From contig JAGLPU010000001.1 in NCBI GenBank assembly GCA_023137175.1, forward strand, positions 1 to 39,246: a stretch of DNA of 39,246 nt, given 5' to 3'. A model generated the notes under the pieces. That model did not search any database and was not told where the DNA came from. It saw only the letters and a program-made list of their open reading frames with translations. Both the position numbers and the translations under genes were made by a program. Shown here piece after piece: positions 25,257 through 35,800 of this stretch. This DNA comes from Candidatus Parcubacteria bacterium. GTDB taxonomy: Bacteria; Patescibacteriota; Minisyncoccia; Minisyncoccales; JAGLPU01. The number at the start of each line of letters is the position of its first letter. The first letter of the stretch is position 1.

Positions 25257-25868
25257 ATGCACAATATTTTCATTAGTTATCATCATGCTAACGATCAAAA
25301 GTATAAAGAAGGCCTTCTCGCAATGAATGGCGAGGGGATAAATAGAATTTTCATTGATGGATCAGTTGATACTGGAGATATATCCGACGATTTCTCAGAT
25401 GAAGAAATAAGAAAAAAAATTAGAGATGAATATCTACGTGACACAACTATAACAATTATACTTGTGGGATTAGAAACGAAATGGCGTAAACATGTGGACT
25501 GGGAAACCTACTCCAGTATGTTCGATGGAACAGTTAATAAAAAATCTGGCGTTCTTGTAATAATTCTACCAACAGCTGATAATAATTGTTTTACAGCGTC
25601 CCATGCTGACGAAAAAGAAAATATATATCCCGAAACACATAATTGGATATCTATTGATAATAGAATAGAATATGAAAGACGCTATCCATATTTGCCAGAT
25701 CGCATAATTGACAACTTGTTATGCAAAAATGCAAAAATTTCAGTTGTTCAGTGGAATAAAATCTGTGATGATCGTGAAAAACTAAAGTTTTTGATAGAAG
25801 CTACATATAATGACCGACTTAATTGCAACTATGACATGAGTAGAGGGTTGAGGCGACAGAATTCATAG
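25257..25868 (+). CDS. TIR-like (Thoeris ThsB/DUF1863 type) domain protein
   Basis: 203 residues. The start MHNIFISYHHANDQKYKEGLL is the typical TIR-like fold opening of the MTH538/ThsB group (FISYxH then D). The middle, IRDEYLRDTTITIILVGLETKWRKHVDWE, holds the conserved strand-turn and the W-x-x-x-V-D-W-E motif whose Glu is the expected NAD-processing residue. ThsB proteins make a cyclic ADP-ribose type signal after phage infection. No ThsA effector with SIR2/SLOG or Macro domains is visible; the membrane protein before it is the only candidate effector. The terminator at 25949 ends the two-gene transcript. Confidence 0.78.
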   Translation: MHNIFISYHHANDQKYKEGLLAMNGEGINRIFIDGSVDTGDISDDFSDEEIRKKIRDEYLRDTTITIILVGLETKWRKHVDWETYSSMFDGTVNKKSGVLVIILPTADNNCFTASHADEKENIYPETHNWISIDNRIEYERRYPYLPDRIIDNLLCKNAKISVVQWNKICDDREKLKFLIEATYNDRLNCNYDMSRGLRRQNS

Positions 25869-25948
25869 AGAAGGTCTCGTCATGCAGTCTCAGCTATTTA
25901 GATTCATCACGAAGTATTTATTTATAAAGTATAAAGTTAGCTTTTAAG

Positions 25949-25971
25949 AACGCCTGATAAGGTGTTTTTTT
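25949..25971 (+). terminator. Rho-independent terminator
   Basis: AACGCCT pairs with AGGTGTT around a GATA loop, with one G-T pair, followed by a T-run. It closes the membrane-protein/TIR pair and separates it from the XRE-led genes. Confidence 0.75.
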
Positions 25972-26005
25972 GTATATACTATGTCTTTTGGGGTATTATC
26001 TTTTA

Positions 26006-26022
26006 ATATAACATTGTGATAT
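26006..26022. promoter_or_regulatory. Candidate operator overlapping the -10 box
   Basis: ATATAACA, one base, then TGTGATAT: a 17-base palindrome with seven of eight pairs matching. It overlaps the extended -10 of the XRE gene (26017-26025) and would block it if bound. The likely binder is the XRE protein itself, as in restriction-modification controllers. Confidence 0.5.
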
Positions 26023-26025
26023 AAT
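26017..26025 (+). promoter_or_regulatory. Extended -10 element of the XRE-led operon
   Basis: TGATATAAT at 26017-26025, six bases before the ATG at 26032, so the message would be leaderless. No clear -35 box. Confidence 0.55.
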
Positions 26026-26031
26026 AAAATT

Positions 26032-26238
26032 ATGAAAAGTGAAGCTAAAAAGCTTGGAAAAAACTTAAAACGCATACGAACAGGAAAAAGTATATCGCAA
26101 GGTGATATCGCTAGGTTGCTAAGCGTTAGTAGAAGTTTTGTTAGTAATGTAGAAAATGGAAAGACTAATCCTACTCTTTCAACAATTACAAAATTAGCTA
26201 ATGCAGTCGGAGTATCATCCGATGAGCTTTTGAAATAA
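26032..26238 (+). CDS. XRE-family helix-turn-helix regulator, possible controller protein
   Basis: 68 residues, almost nothing but an HTH_3 domain. The turn is GDIARLLSVSRSFVSNVENGKTNPTL, with the recognition helix SRSFVSNVENG. It ends at residue 68 (SDELLK). This size and the place directly ahead of restriction-like genes fit a C protein, which times expression of a restriction-modification system. Its ATG lies 6 bases after an extended -10, and a 17-base palindrome overlaps that box. The helicase gene starts 2 bases after its stop. The control role is inference; the DNA-binding fold is clear. Confidence 0.85.
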   Translation: MKSEAKKLGKNLKRIRTGKSISQGDIARLLSVSRSFVSNVENGKTNPTLSTITKLANAVGVSSDELLK

Positions 26239-26240
26239 TT

Positions 26241-29200
26241 ATGTCAGCAATAATAACAAACATAGGCAATAACACACTTTCAGAGAATCTGAAAAAAATT
26301 CTTCCAAATTGTGATAAAATTGATGCACTGGTGGGGTATTTTTATTTCTCTGGATTTAAAGATCTTCATAACGAGTTGAAGGACAAACAAATTAGGATTC
26401 TTGTCGGGATGGATATTGATAAAAAGATTATTGAAAAAGTTTCGTCACTTGAAAATTTAAATTTTGATTTACACACCACTGATACGAGATTATCATCTCG
26501 TTCAGGTGCAAAAGCTGATTATATTGAAAATTTTGCGAAGATTTTTAATGACACTGATCATTTCGATAATGAAGATGCTAAAATATCATTTGAAATATTT
26601 TTAGACAAAATTAAAGATAGTAGTTTGCAAATTAAAAAAACTGCACAAGCAAATCATTCTAAATTTTACATCTTACACAATAAATCTGAATTATCGAAAG
26701 ATGGCGAGATGCCAGGAATTGTTATTGAAGGCTCAAGTAATTTAACTTTTTCTGGACTTAAAGGACAAAGAGAACATAATCGAATACTTCAAGAAAAGCA
26801 TTACTATGAGGATGATGTAAAAAGATTTGAGGAATCTTGGAATGATCCGGATAACATAGTTATTACTGATATAGAAACTTCAGAAGAGTTTATTGCAGAG
26901 ATTAAAAGTAAGATTTGGCTGTATTCACTTCCTGATCCGATTCTTATGTATTATAGAGTTCTCAATGAATATTTTTCCGTAGATATTATTGAGGGTATGA
27001 AAACTCCACAAAAAATAACAAGCGGAAAGTTTTTTGATCTTAAATATCAAAAAGATGCAGTAAATCTTGGAATCGACAGAATTAAAAAATTTGGAGGAGT
27101 AATTATTGCTGATGTTGTTGGTCTCGGAAAAAGTATTATTGCTTCTACTATTGCTCATAATCTTAATCTAAAAACTATCATCATCGCACCACCGCACCTT
27201 GAAACTCAATGGAAAGATTACGTGGCTGATTTTGATGTTAAGGGCTTTGTATATACTACAGGAAAAATTGAAGAAGCACTTGAAAGACACGAGAATGATA
27301 AAAGTAAACTTCTTATTATTTTGGATGAGGCTCATAAGCACCGAAATGAGGATACCGATAATTACAAGGCACTCCATAAGTTGTGCGCTGGTAATTCTGT
27401 TATGGCACTTTCAGCAACACCATTCAATAATGATCCAAAAGATATTTATGCACTCATTAAACTTTTTAGTACTCCAGGGCAGTCAATAATTAAAACAGTA
27501 GAAAATCTTAGCATATCATTTAATGAACTTTTCAAAAGATATAAAGCAATTCGTAAAGAAATAAGAAAAAATGTAAAAGGAGAAAATGTAAGTGATTCTA
27601 TAAAAGTTACAAATGAAATTAAATCTATAGCCGATGAGCTAAGAAAAATGATCGAACCACTCGTCATTAGACGTTCTCGCTTGGACCTTGAAGAAATACA
27701 AGATTATAAAGATGATTTAGAGCAACATGGCGTCGCGTTCGCAAAAGTTAAAGATCCTGAACTGCTTGAATACGATCTAGGTGATCTATTTGATCTTTAT
27801 GCAAGTACTTTAAATCAGATTTCCTCTGATGACGGAAGTAAAAGTTTTGAAGGAGTACGATACAAACCAGTTAGTTATATAAAGCCTGGGTCCGAATCTA
27901 TACAGAAAATCATAAATAGCGAAGATAATGAAGAAGACATGTCCCCAGAGGAAAGAATACAACGAATGACACAAGCCCAAACAAACATAGCTAAATTTAT
28001 GCGACGTTTATTGGTGCGTCGTTTTGAGAGTTCAATTGGGGCATTCAAAGCATCACTAGAAAATATGATTACTTCTTCGGAGGCGATGCTTAACTGGTAC
28101 ACAGAGCGGAATGAAGTACCTGTTTATAAGAAAGGTTCTTTACCAGATATAGCAGATCTTGAGAGTATGGGCGATGAGGAAAGAGATGCTATCTTCTCTA
28201 AACTGAAAGATAAAGGGCTTATATTAATACCAGTAACAGAAATCAATCCAATATTTGAAGATGATTTAAAAAAAGATATTAAATTATTAAAGGAAATTCA
28301 ATTAAAGTGGTCAGAAATTGCAGCTGATCCTAAATATAATTTTTTTAGAAATAATATTTCTGAGTCAATAAAAAATGAAAAAAACCGAAAAATTATTGTT
28401 TTTACAGAATTTTCAGACACTGCTAATTATGTTTATGAAAAATTATGTAACGATGGCTTTGAAAGAGTTTATAAATACAGCTCTGAGAATGCATCCAAAA
28501 TGAACAAAGAAATAATTCAGAAAAATTTTGACGCTGGATTGGATAAATCAAAACAAGTAAACGATTATGATATTATAATTGCAACGGATGCTATTTCGGA
28601 AGGATTTAACTTACATCGTGCAGGAACAGTTATAAATTATGACATACCATATAATCCAACTCGAGTAATTCAACGCGTAGGTCGCATAAACCGTATAAAT
28701 AAAAAAGTATTTGAGGAACTTTATATTTATAATTTTTTTCCGACCACGACAGGTGAAGCAGAAACAAATACTCGCGCAATTTCAACGCTAAAAATGAATC
28801 TCATACATTCACTTTTTGGTGAAGATACGAAGATATTTACTAAAGATGAAGATCTTAAAAATTATTTTGCAGAACAATATCAGGAAGAAAATAAAAAAAA
28901 CGAGAGTCTCTCATGGGACGCTCCATATAGAAATGCATGGTTGAAAATAAAAGATGATCCAGGAATTATGCAAAAGATTGCGAAGATTCCTCATCGTGCA
29001 AGAATTGCACGAAAATTCGCTATTCCAGGCGTTGTCGCATTTGCTAAAAGAAGTGGAAATTTTGTATTTGCTTACGGTAAGACCCCTGAAACAGTACAGA
29101 TCGTTTCTCCACAGATAGCATTGCCATTATTTAATGATATAGCTGACGCAGAAAAGCCATTAGAAACTACAGCAAATTTTGAGCCAATTTATAAAATTGC

Positions 29201-29537
29201 AAAAGAACACATTTTTAAAGATAATACTAAGCCACCAATAAATGGTAAGCGCAAGCAAGAAGCGCTTGGTAAAGTGAAAGTCTTTTCTAATCAACATTCA
29301 CCGGCCAATGATTTTTGTCGAGATATAGAAAAAATAATTAAAGAGCTAGATGGTCTCCCAAATGGTGTGCTTAAAGAATTTGCAGACTTTAAAATTGATA
29401 AATCAAATTTAAGTAATTCGTTTAAAGAATTAAAAAAGATTGTACCACAAAATTATTTAGACAGTATTTTTGAGACCGCAGAACGTGCTAACGAAACTGG
29501 CAAGTTAATAGTTCTGTCTGAAGAATTAATAATATGA
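26241..29537 (+). CDS. PLD-nuclease/SNF2-type helicase fusion
   Basis: 1098 residues. An N-terminal phospholipase D-like nuclease domain (1 to about 230) has one HKD-type half-site: H139-S-K141, then GSSN at 164-167. The helicase core follows with Walker A VGLGKS near 293-298, DEAH at 362-365, SATPFN at 391-396, a charged insertion from about 430 to 650, and the C-terminal lobe with TEFSDTANYVYEKL, ATDAISEGFNLH and QRVGRINRI at 811-819. The last 200 residues are of unknown fold. A one-site PLD nuclease would act as a dimer. It overlaps the next gene by 4 bases (ATGA), so the helicase and the methyltransferase are likely made in equal amounts. Role: ATP-driven DNA translocation and cutting; probable restriction subunit. 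Confidence 0.82.
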   Translation: MSAIITNIGNNTLSENLKKILPNCDKIDALVGYFYFSGFKDLHNELKDKQIRILVGMDIDKKIIEKVSSLENLNFDLHTTDTRLSSRSGAKADYIENFAKIFNDTDHFDNEDAKISFEIFLDKIKDSSLQIKKTAQANHSKFYILHNKSELSKDGEMPGIVIEGSSNLTFSGLKGQREHNRILQEKHYYEDDVKRFEESWNDPDNIVITDIETSEEFIAEIKSKIWLYSLPDPILMYYRVLNEYFSVDIIEGMKTPQKITSGKFFDLKYQKDAVNLGIDRIKKFGGVIIADVVGLGKSIIASTIAHNLNLKTIIIAPPHLETQWKDYVADFDVKGFVYTTGKIEEALERHENDKSKLLIILDEAHKHRNEDTDNYKALHKLCAGNSVMALSATPFNNDPKDIYALIKLFSTPGQSIIKTVENLSISFNELFKRYKAIRKEIRKNVKGENVSDSIKVTNEIKSIADELRKMIEPLVIRRSRLDLEEIQDYKDDLEQHGVAFAKVKDPELLEYDLGDLFDLYASTLNQISSDDGSKSFEGVRYKPVSYIKPGSESIQKIINSEDNEEDMSPEERIQRMTQAQTNIAKFMRRLLVRRFESSIGAFKASLENMITSSEAMLNWYTERNEVPVYKKGSLPDIADLESMGDEERDAIFSKLKDKGLILIPVTEINPIFEDDLKKDIKLLKEIQLKWSEIAADPKYNFFRNNISESIKNEKNRKIIVFTEFSDTANYVYEKLCNDGFERVYKYSSENASKMNKEIIQKNFDAGLDKSKQVNDYDIIIATDAISEGFNLHRAGTVINYDIPYNPTRVIQRVGRINRINKKVFEELYIYNFFPTTTGEAETNTRAISTLKMNLIHSLFGEDTKIFTKDEDLKNYFAEQYQEENKKNESLSWDAPYRNAWLKIKDDPGIMQKIAKIPHRARIARKFAIPGVVAFAKRSGNFVFAYGKTPETVQIVSPQIALPLFNDIADAEKPLETTANFEPIYKIAKEHIFKDNTKPPINGKRKQEALGKVKVFSNQHSPANDFCRDIEKIIKELDGLPNGVLKEFADFKIDKSNLSNSFKELKKIVPQNYLDSIFETAERANETGKLIVLSEELII

Positions 29538-32500
29538 TGAAATTTGATGAAAAATATAATTCAGAAATATTTTTATCTTTTCTGCGGGATTTTTTACCTA
29601 AGGATTATGAAAATAAGGAAAAAGATATTACAGAACTAAATAGATGTAAAATAATCAACAAAGCCAAAGAATTAGGCTATTGTAAATCTATAGATTTATA
29701 TGTTCTGGAGATGAGTCATTCTAGAGAGACTGATCCTCGCGTTACTATTGCTACAGATGGATTTAAAATTCTTGCAACCTATGGAATAGACAAAGCGCTT
29801 GTAGTGTTTAAAAATGATGAATCTGAAAATTATAGATTTTCATATCTAACAATATCTCTCGATGTTAATGAAAAAAATAAAGTAGTTAGAAAATATTCTA
29901 ATGCTCGTAGGTATTCTTTTTATCTCGGGCCTGGTGCAAAAATAAACACGCCGACAAAGTACCTTATAAAAAAGGGGAGGATTTCTGACATTGACGATTT
30001 GAAAGACAGATTTTCACTTGAAGTCGTTAATAAAGATTTTTATAAAGAGATTTCTCATCTATTTACAAAATTGATTGGAGGATCTTTTGGTAACAGTAAG
30101 AACAAAAATAATTATGATTCATTATTGAAATTACCATCAGTTGCTGATAGGAGTAAAACAAGCTTAGAGTTTGGAGTAAGGTTGATTGGTCGTGTAATAT
30201 TTTGTTGGTTCTTAAGGGAGAAAAAAAGTGTTCATGGCATATCTTTAATGCCGAATGAATTACTTTCTTTTCAAACGTCAAAAAAGAGTCAAGATTATTA
30301 TCATAAAATTTTGGAGCCGATTTTTTTTGAAGTTTTAAATAAACCTATTAATAGAAGAAAAGAGGAATATTCTGATAAACTTTTTTCATCAATACCATAT
30401 TTAAATGGAGGTTTGTTTTCTCCTCAATCCGATGACTATTACAGTTATAATGGTGGTAAACAGACGATTTATCAAAATACAGTAATAGTACCAGACAGTT
30501 GGATACAAGATTTTTTTGAGTTTTTGGAAACATATAATTTTACAATTGATGAGAACATCAGTTTTGATGAGGAACTTTCCATTGATCCAGAGATGCTCGG
30601 TAGAATTTTTGAAAATTTACTTGCTGAAATAAATCCTGAAACTGGAGAGTCGGCTAGGAAAAGCACGGGTAGTTACTATACACCAAGAATGATAGTAGAT
30701 CATATGGTCGATGAAAGTCTTTTTGCTTATTTGGATAACAAGACAAAAATTGGTGATAAAAAACTTCGAGCAGTAATTAGTTACAATCTCCTAGATGATA
30801 TGGAAGCACCCTTGACCCAAGACGAGAAAGAGAAGGTTGTGTTTTCTTTAAGTAAAATTAAAATACTGGATCCTGCTTGTGGATCTGGGGCATTTCCAAT
30901 AGGAGCACTTCAAAAAATAGTTTTCATACTTCAGCAGGTTGATCCAGATGGTCAAAAATGGTTTAAAAAACAAATAGGAAATACATCTCCAGAAATACAA
31001 AGAGTTATCGAGCGTGAATTTAAAAATAAGAATTTTGACTATATAAGAAAGCTCGGAATTATCAGGGAAAATATTTTTGGTGTTGATATCCAACCAATTG
31101 CTACAGAAATCTCAAGGCTCAGATGCTTCCTTACTTTGATTGTGGATGAAAGCATTCAAGATAGTTTAGAAAATAGAGGGATAGAACCTTTACCAAATCT
31201 TGATTTCAAATTTGTAACAGCAAATAGTCTTATTGGGTTACAAGGTTTTTCAAAAATTAATCAGAATGGTTTATTTGAAGACAGGTCTGGTATCAGTGAA
31301 TTACAAGAGCTTAGAGATATGTTTTTTACAGCATCAGGTGTTGAACGTGATCAATTAAAGTTACAGTTTGTTCAAGTTCAGCGTCAAATGTTAGAAAATT
31401 TAATTAGTAATAATATTCGTGGTCATGCCGAATTAACTACTAAGCTTACCACTTGGGATCCTTTTAGTCATAAAGCATCATCATGGTTTGATTCAGAATG
31501 GATGTTTGGAGTTAAAAATGGTTTCGATGTTGTAATAGCGAATCCGCCCTATCTAAGTCATGTAAATTTTTCTAAAAAAGAAAAAGGATTATTACGAACT
31601 AGTTTTCAAACATTTAAAGGGCGAGCAGATATTTATATCGCATTTTATGAACAAGGGATTAAATTATTGAAAGATAATGGAAATTTAATATATATTACTC
31701 CTAATAAATTTTTTAGAGCTGGTTATGGAGAAAAATTACGCAAGTATCTTAAAGATAATACAAAAATTATCTCAATAATTGATTTTGGTGACGCGTCTAT
31801 TTTTGAAGCAACAACATATTCTAGTATTATTTTACTTCAGAAAAACAGTCTTCAAAAAAGTAAGTTTAGTTTTCTTAAAATTAAAAAACTTGAAGAATTA
31901 TACCATAAAAAAAATTTTGAAATGCTAGATAGTAATTATTTATCAAACGATTTGTGGACATTTGAAAATGAAGACTTATTACAGATTTGGAAGAAAATGA
32001 AATTTTCTTCAGTTGGTTTACTTGAATACATTAATAATAAATTTTATAGAGGGATTGTAACTGGATTAAATGAAGCTTTTATTATTGACGAAAAACAAAA
32101 AGATATTTTAATTAAAAAGAATATTCTTGTATCCGAAATCATCAAGCCATATTTAAGAGGTAGAAATGTAAAAAGATGGGTTTCAAATTCTAATTCTTAT
32201 GTTATTTTCACTTATCATGGTGTTGATATTAATAAATATCCAGAAATACTTGATTATTTAAGTCCTTTTAAAGACAAGCTAGAGAAGAGGGCTACTAGTG
32301 AAAATCACAAATGGTATGAACTACAACAACCTCAAACTGGGATATATAAGTATTATAAACAGACAAAAATTATTTCTACTGATATTGCAAAGAGATGTGA
32401 ATTTACTATTGATGATAGTGGCTTTTATATTGATGCAACAATTTTTTGTATACCCTTTAATGATTTATATCTTTTAGCAATTCTTAATTCAAAATTAATT

Positions 32501-32785
32501 GAAGCGTATTATAGAAATCAAACTAGTACTATAAGAGGAGATTTTTTACGTTTTAAAAAAATTTACTTAGGTTTGTTACCTATTAAAGAAATTACAGATG
32601 ATAGAAAAGAAATATTTATTAAGCTTGCTGAAAAAATTATAACTCTAACTAAATGTGAGGATTATATAGAAAATAATTTCAAGCATAATCAAGTACGAGA
32701 ATACGAAAAAGAAATCGATCAAGTGGTTTACCAACTTTATAATTTAACTAAAAAAGAAATTAAACTCATTGAATCTAGTTGTTGA
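29534..32785 (+). CDS. Eco57I-type DNA methyltransferase with specificity domain
   Basis: 1083 residues. The N-terminal part (to about 430) is the family-typical region containing LSIDPEMLGRIFENLLAEI and KSTGSYYTPRMIVDHMV. The SAM site is DPACGSGAF at 446-454, and the N6-adenine catalytic motif is NPPY at 670-673. The remaining 400 residues resemble the TaqI-like C-terminal specificity domain (IVTGLNEAFIID, IKPYLRGRNVKRW, DATIFCIPF, LLAILNSKLIEAYYR). It should methylate adenine in a defined sequence without a separate S subunit. No PD-(D/E)XK or other nuclease motif was noticed at its N-terminus. It overlaps the helicase gene by 4 bases. Confidence 0.85.
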   Translation: MMKFDEKYNSEIFLSFLRDFLPKDYENKEKDITELNRCKIINKAKELGYCKSIDLYVLEMSHSRETDPRVTIATDGFKILATYGIDKALVVFKNDESENYRFSYLTISLDVNEKNKVVRKYSNARRYSFYLGPGAKINTPTKYLIKKGRISDIDDLKDRFSLEVVNKDFYKEISHLFTKLIGGSFGNSKNKNNYDSLLKLPSVADRSKTSLEFGVRLIGRVIFCWFLREKKSVHGISLMPNELLSFQTSKKSQDYYHKILEPIFFEVLNKPINRRKEEYSDKLFSSIPYLNGGLFSPQSDDYYSYNGGKQTIYQNTVIVPDSWIQDFFEFLETYNFTIDENISFDEELSIDPEMLGRIFENLLAEINPETGESARKSTGSYYTPRMIVDHMVDESLFAYLDNKTKIGDKKLRAVISYNLLDDMEAPLTQDEKEKVVFSLSKIKILDPACGSGAFPIGALQKIVFILQQVDPDGQKWFKKQIGNTSPEIQRVIEREFKNKNFDYIRKLGIIRENIFGVDIQPIATEISRLRCFLTLIVDESIQDSLENRGIEPLPNLDFKFVTANSLIGLQGFSKINQNGLFEDRSGISELQELRDMFFTASGVERDQLKLQFVQVQRQMLENLISNNIRGHAELTTKLTTWDPFSHKASSWFDSEWMFGVKNGFDVVIANPPYLSHVNFSKKEKGLLRTSFQTFKGRADIYIAFYEQGIKLLKDNGNLIYITPNKFFRAGYGEKLRKYLKDNTKIISIIDFGDASIFEATTYSSIILLQKNSLQKSKFSFLKIKKLEELYHKKNFEMLDSNYLSNDLWTFENEDLLQIWKKMKFSSVGLLEYINNKFYRGIVTGLNEAFIIDEKQKDILIKKNILVSEIIKPYLRGRNVKRWVSNSNSYVIFTYHGVDINKYPEILDYLSPFKDKLEKRATSENHKWYELQQPQTGIYKYYKQTKIISTDIAKRCEFTIDDSGFYIDATIFCIPFNDLYLLAILNSKLIEAYYRNQTSTIRGDFLRFKKIYLGLLPIKEITDDRKEIFIKLAEKIITLTKCEDYIENNFKHNQVREYEKEIDQVVYQLYNLTKKEIKLIESSC

Positions 32786-32813
32786 AAGTCTGATCGGTTT
32801 AAATAATAAACAT

Positions 32814-35800
32814 ATGTTACAGGAAATTAATTGGGATAACTTTAGGGTAAAATTTAGTGCTGACAAACGAGGAGCATTTGAGCGGCTTTGTTATATTCTA
32901 TTCTGCAAAGAACATAGCAAAGATATCGGAATATCTCGCTTCAAAAATCATACTGGTATAGAGACGGACCCAATTGAAGTGAATGGAAAAGTTATTGGCT
33001 GGCAAGCAAAATTTTACGATACAAGATTATCGGAACACAAAAAGGACTTTATTAATTCTATAGATACCACTAAAACTAGACATCCGAAGATCAATAAGGT
33101 AATTTTTTATACTAATCAAGAATTTGGACAAAATCCCAATGGTACTGATCCTCAATACAAAACAGATATAGAAAATCACGCAAAATCTAAGAACGTAGAG
33201 ATAGAATGGCGTACTGAAAGCTATTTTGAGTCTCCCTTTGTTTGTGAAAAAAACGCAAATATAGCAAAATATTTCTTTACCCTCAAAGAGAAGAGTATAA
33301 TTGATCTCATAAATGAATTATCTCAACATACAGAAGCGATTTTGGACCCTATTCGCTCAGAAATTACCTTTAATAATAAGGCAATTAAAATCGATAGGTC
33401 GCTATTCATGGAAGCCCTTAAAGATGCCATCGCTAGATCTACTCTGATTGTTGTGAGTGGGGAAGCGGGAATTGGCAAAACAGCGGTAATAAAAGATTTC
33501 TATAACCAAATCAAAAGCACGGTGCCCTTTTTTGTGTTTAAGGCAAATGAGTTCAATGTCGTAAATATGAATGAAATCTTCAAGAGTTATGGCGATTTTA
33601 CACTGTCAGACTTAGTACAAGAATATCAAGATGCAGAAGAAAAATACATCATTGTTGATTCCGCGGAAAAGCTGTCAGATATAGAGCATACGGAGGTGTT
33701 TCAGCAGTTTTTATCGATACTGCGGAATAATGGTTGGAAAATAATTTTCACTACAAGGCTCAGCTACCTTGATGACCTCAAGAATGCGTTTGTTCAAATC
33801 TATAACGTTAGTTTCGAACCTCTCAATATCCCAAACCTTACAAGCGAGGAATTGGTGACGCTATCTACCGAATATCAATTTAACTTGCCACAAAGCCAGC
33901 GATTGCAGAAACTTCTGCAAAATCCTTTTTATTTAAACGAGTACTTGCTTTATAATCCTGTGGGAGAAACGACAATAAACTATGCAGATTTTAAAGATAC
34001 AATTTGGAATAAGAGAATCGCAAAATCCTCCTATCAAAGGAACAATACGCATAGGAAAAGAGAGGATTGTTTTTTAGAAATAGCAAAGAAAAGAGCAACT
34101 TCAGGCAACTTCTTCGTGACGGTGGACGGATTTGATGACGAAATATTGCAATTATTAGAAATAGATGAGATTATCAGATTTGATTCAAGTGCTAGGGGGT
34201 ATTTCATTACTCACGATATTTATGAGGAGTGGGCGCTTAATAAGGTTATAGAACAAGCATTTTTTAAATCCACAGACTACAAAGCTTTCTATAGAGAAAT
34301 CGGACATTCCTTGGCAATCCGCAGAGCATTTCGAAACTGGTTGTCTGAAAAATTTGCTTCAAATGACAGCGACATCATGGGTCTCATTGAAACCACCGTT
34401 GAGAGCGATCAGATTGATCCTTGCTGGAAAGATGAAGCGCTTGTTGCTGTTTTGCTCTCAGAGTACACTACTACTTTTGTAAACCACTTTGAGAAAAAAC
34501 TTTTAAAGTCACCCGAAAGAATTGTTGAACAGGAAGAGTCATCACCAGTAGTGAGGTCAATCTTGATTCATTATAAATACGAGGACAGCTTGTTGTATAG
34601 AATCATTTTTTTACTCAGAATTGCCTGCAAAGAAATAGACCAAGATTTTTTAAAACTACTCGGTGTACCTAAGTTTAATAACATAGCTTTATCTATGCTT
34701 GTTACGAGGCCAAAGGGTCAGGGTTGGGAGAGTATTATAGGTTTTGTAAACAAACACAAGGAAAAATTGGGCTTGATGTATATGCACTTTATTCTCCCAG
34801 CGCTTGATGACTGGAATAGAAATAATAAACAAGGGGAAACAACTAAAAATGCGAGCCAGATAGCACTATTTTATTATAATGAATTAACAAAGCAAGAAAA
34901 TTTCTATTTTAGCTCTCGCGACGATACAAAAGATAAGCTCATTAGAACAATACTAAATGGATCTCATGAGATAAAAACAGAACTGACACATATTTTCAAT
35001 GAGGTTGCAGCCAATAAGGAAACCAGCCATAGAGGTAGATACTACGAACTGATCAAAGTGGTACTTTCGTCTCTTGCTGAGAGTGCTGAAATTGCAAAGA
35101 GTCTTCCAAATGAAATAATAACGCTGGCAAATCTCTTCTGGTTCTATACCCCTAAAGAAACAGACGGGTATTCAGATTATAGGAATGATATTGAGCAGTA
35201 CTTTAATTTATCGGGAGGCCATCTTGAATATTATCCGGCAAGTGCTTTCCAAACACCCGTATTTCAGATGTTGCAAACAGCACCCGAAGAGACCGTTAAC
35301 TTTATTTTATCTTTCACAAATAAGTCAATTGAATACTTTGCAAAGTCAGAGTTTGCAAAGCACGAAGCTGAAGAAATTGAAGTACTCGTTGATGATTCTG
35401 GGACACCCGTAAAGCAATACATATGTCACAGAATTTGGAACCTATATCGAGGAACCCAAACAGCACCCTCTCTCCTTGAGTCTGTGCACATGGCGTTGGA
35501 AAGGTGGTTACTTATGGTTGCGAAGACAGCGAAACCAAAGATTCTTGAAGAATGGTGTTTGTATCTAATACAAAACTCTCGTTCAGCATCTATCACAGCC
35601 ATTGTTACAAGCGTTGTTCTTGCTGAGCCCTCTAAGTTATTTAATGTTGCTCAAATTTTATTCCAGACAAAAGAGTTTTTCTTTTACGATACAGCTAGAA
35701 TGCAACTTGATATAACGGCGAAGAGTACCTACTTAATGAGCCATGACCCTGAAGGCATATTTAAGAACGAACGTCTTAAAACCTGTGAGGATAATAAGCA

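Noticed and set aside
24524-25868. Calling the TIR pair Thoeris
   Set aside because: ThsB-like domain is present but no ThsA was found.
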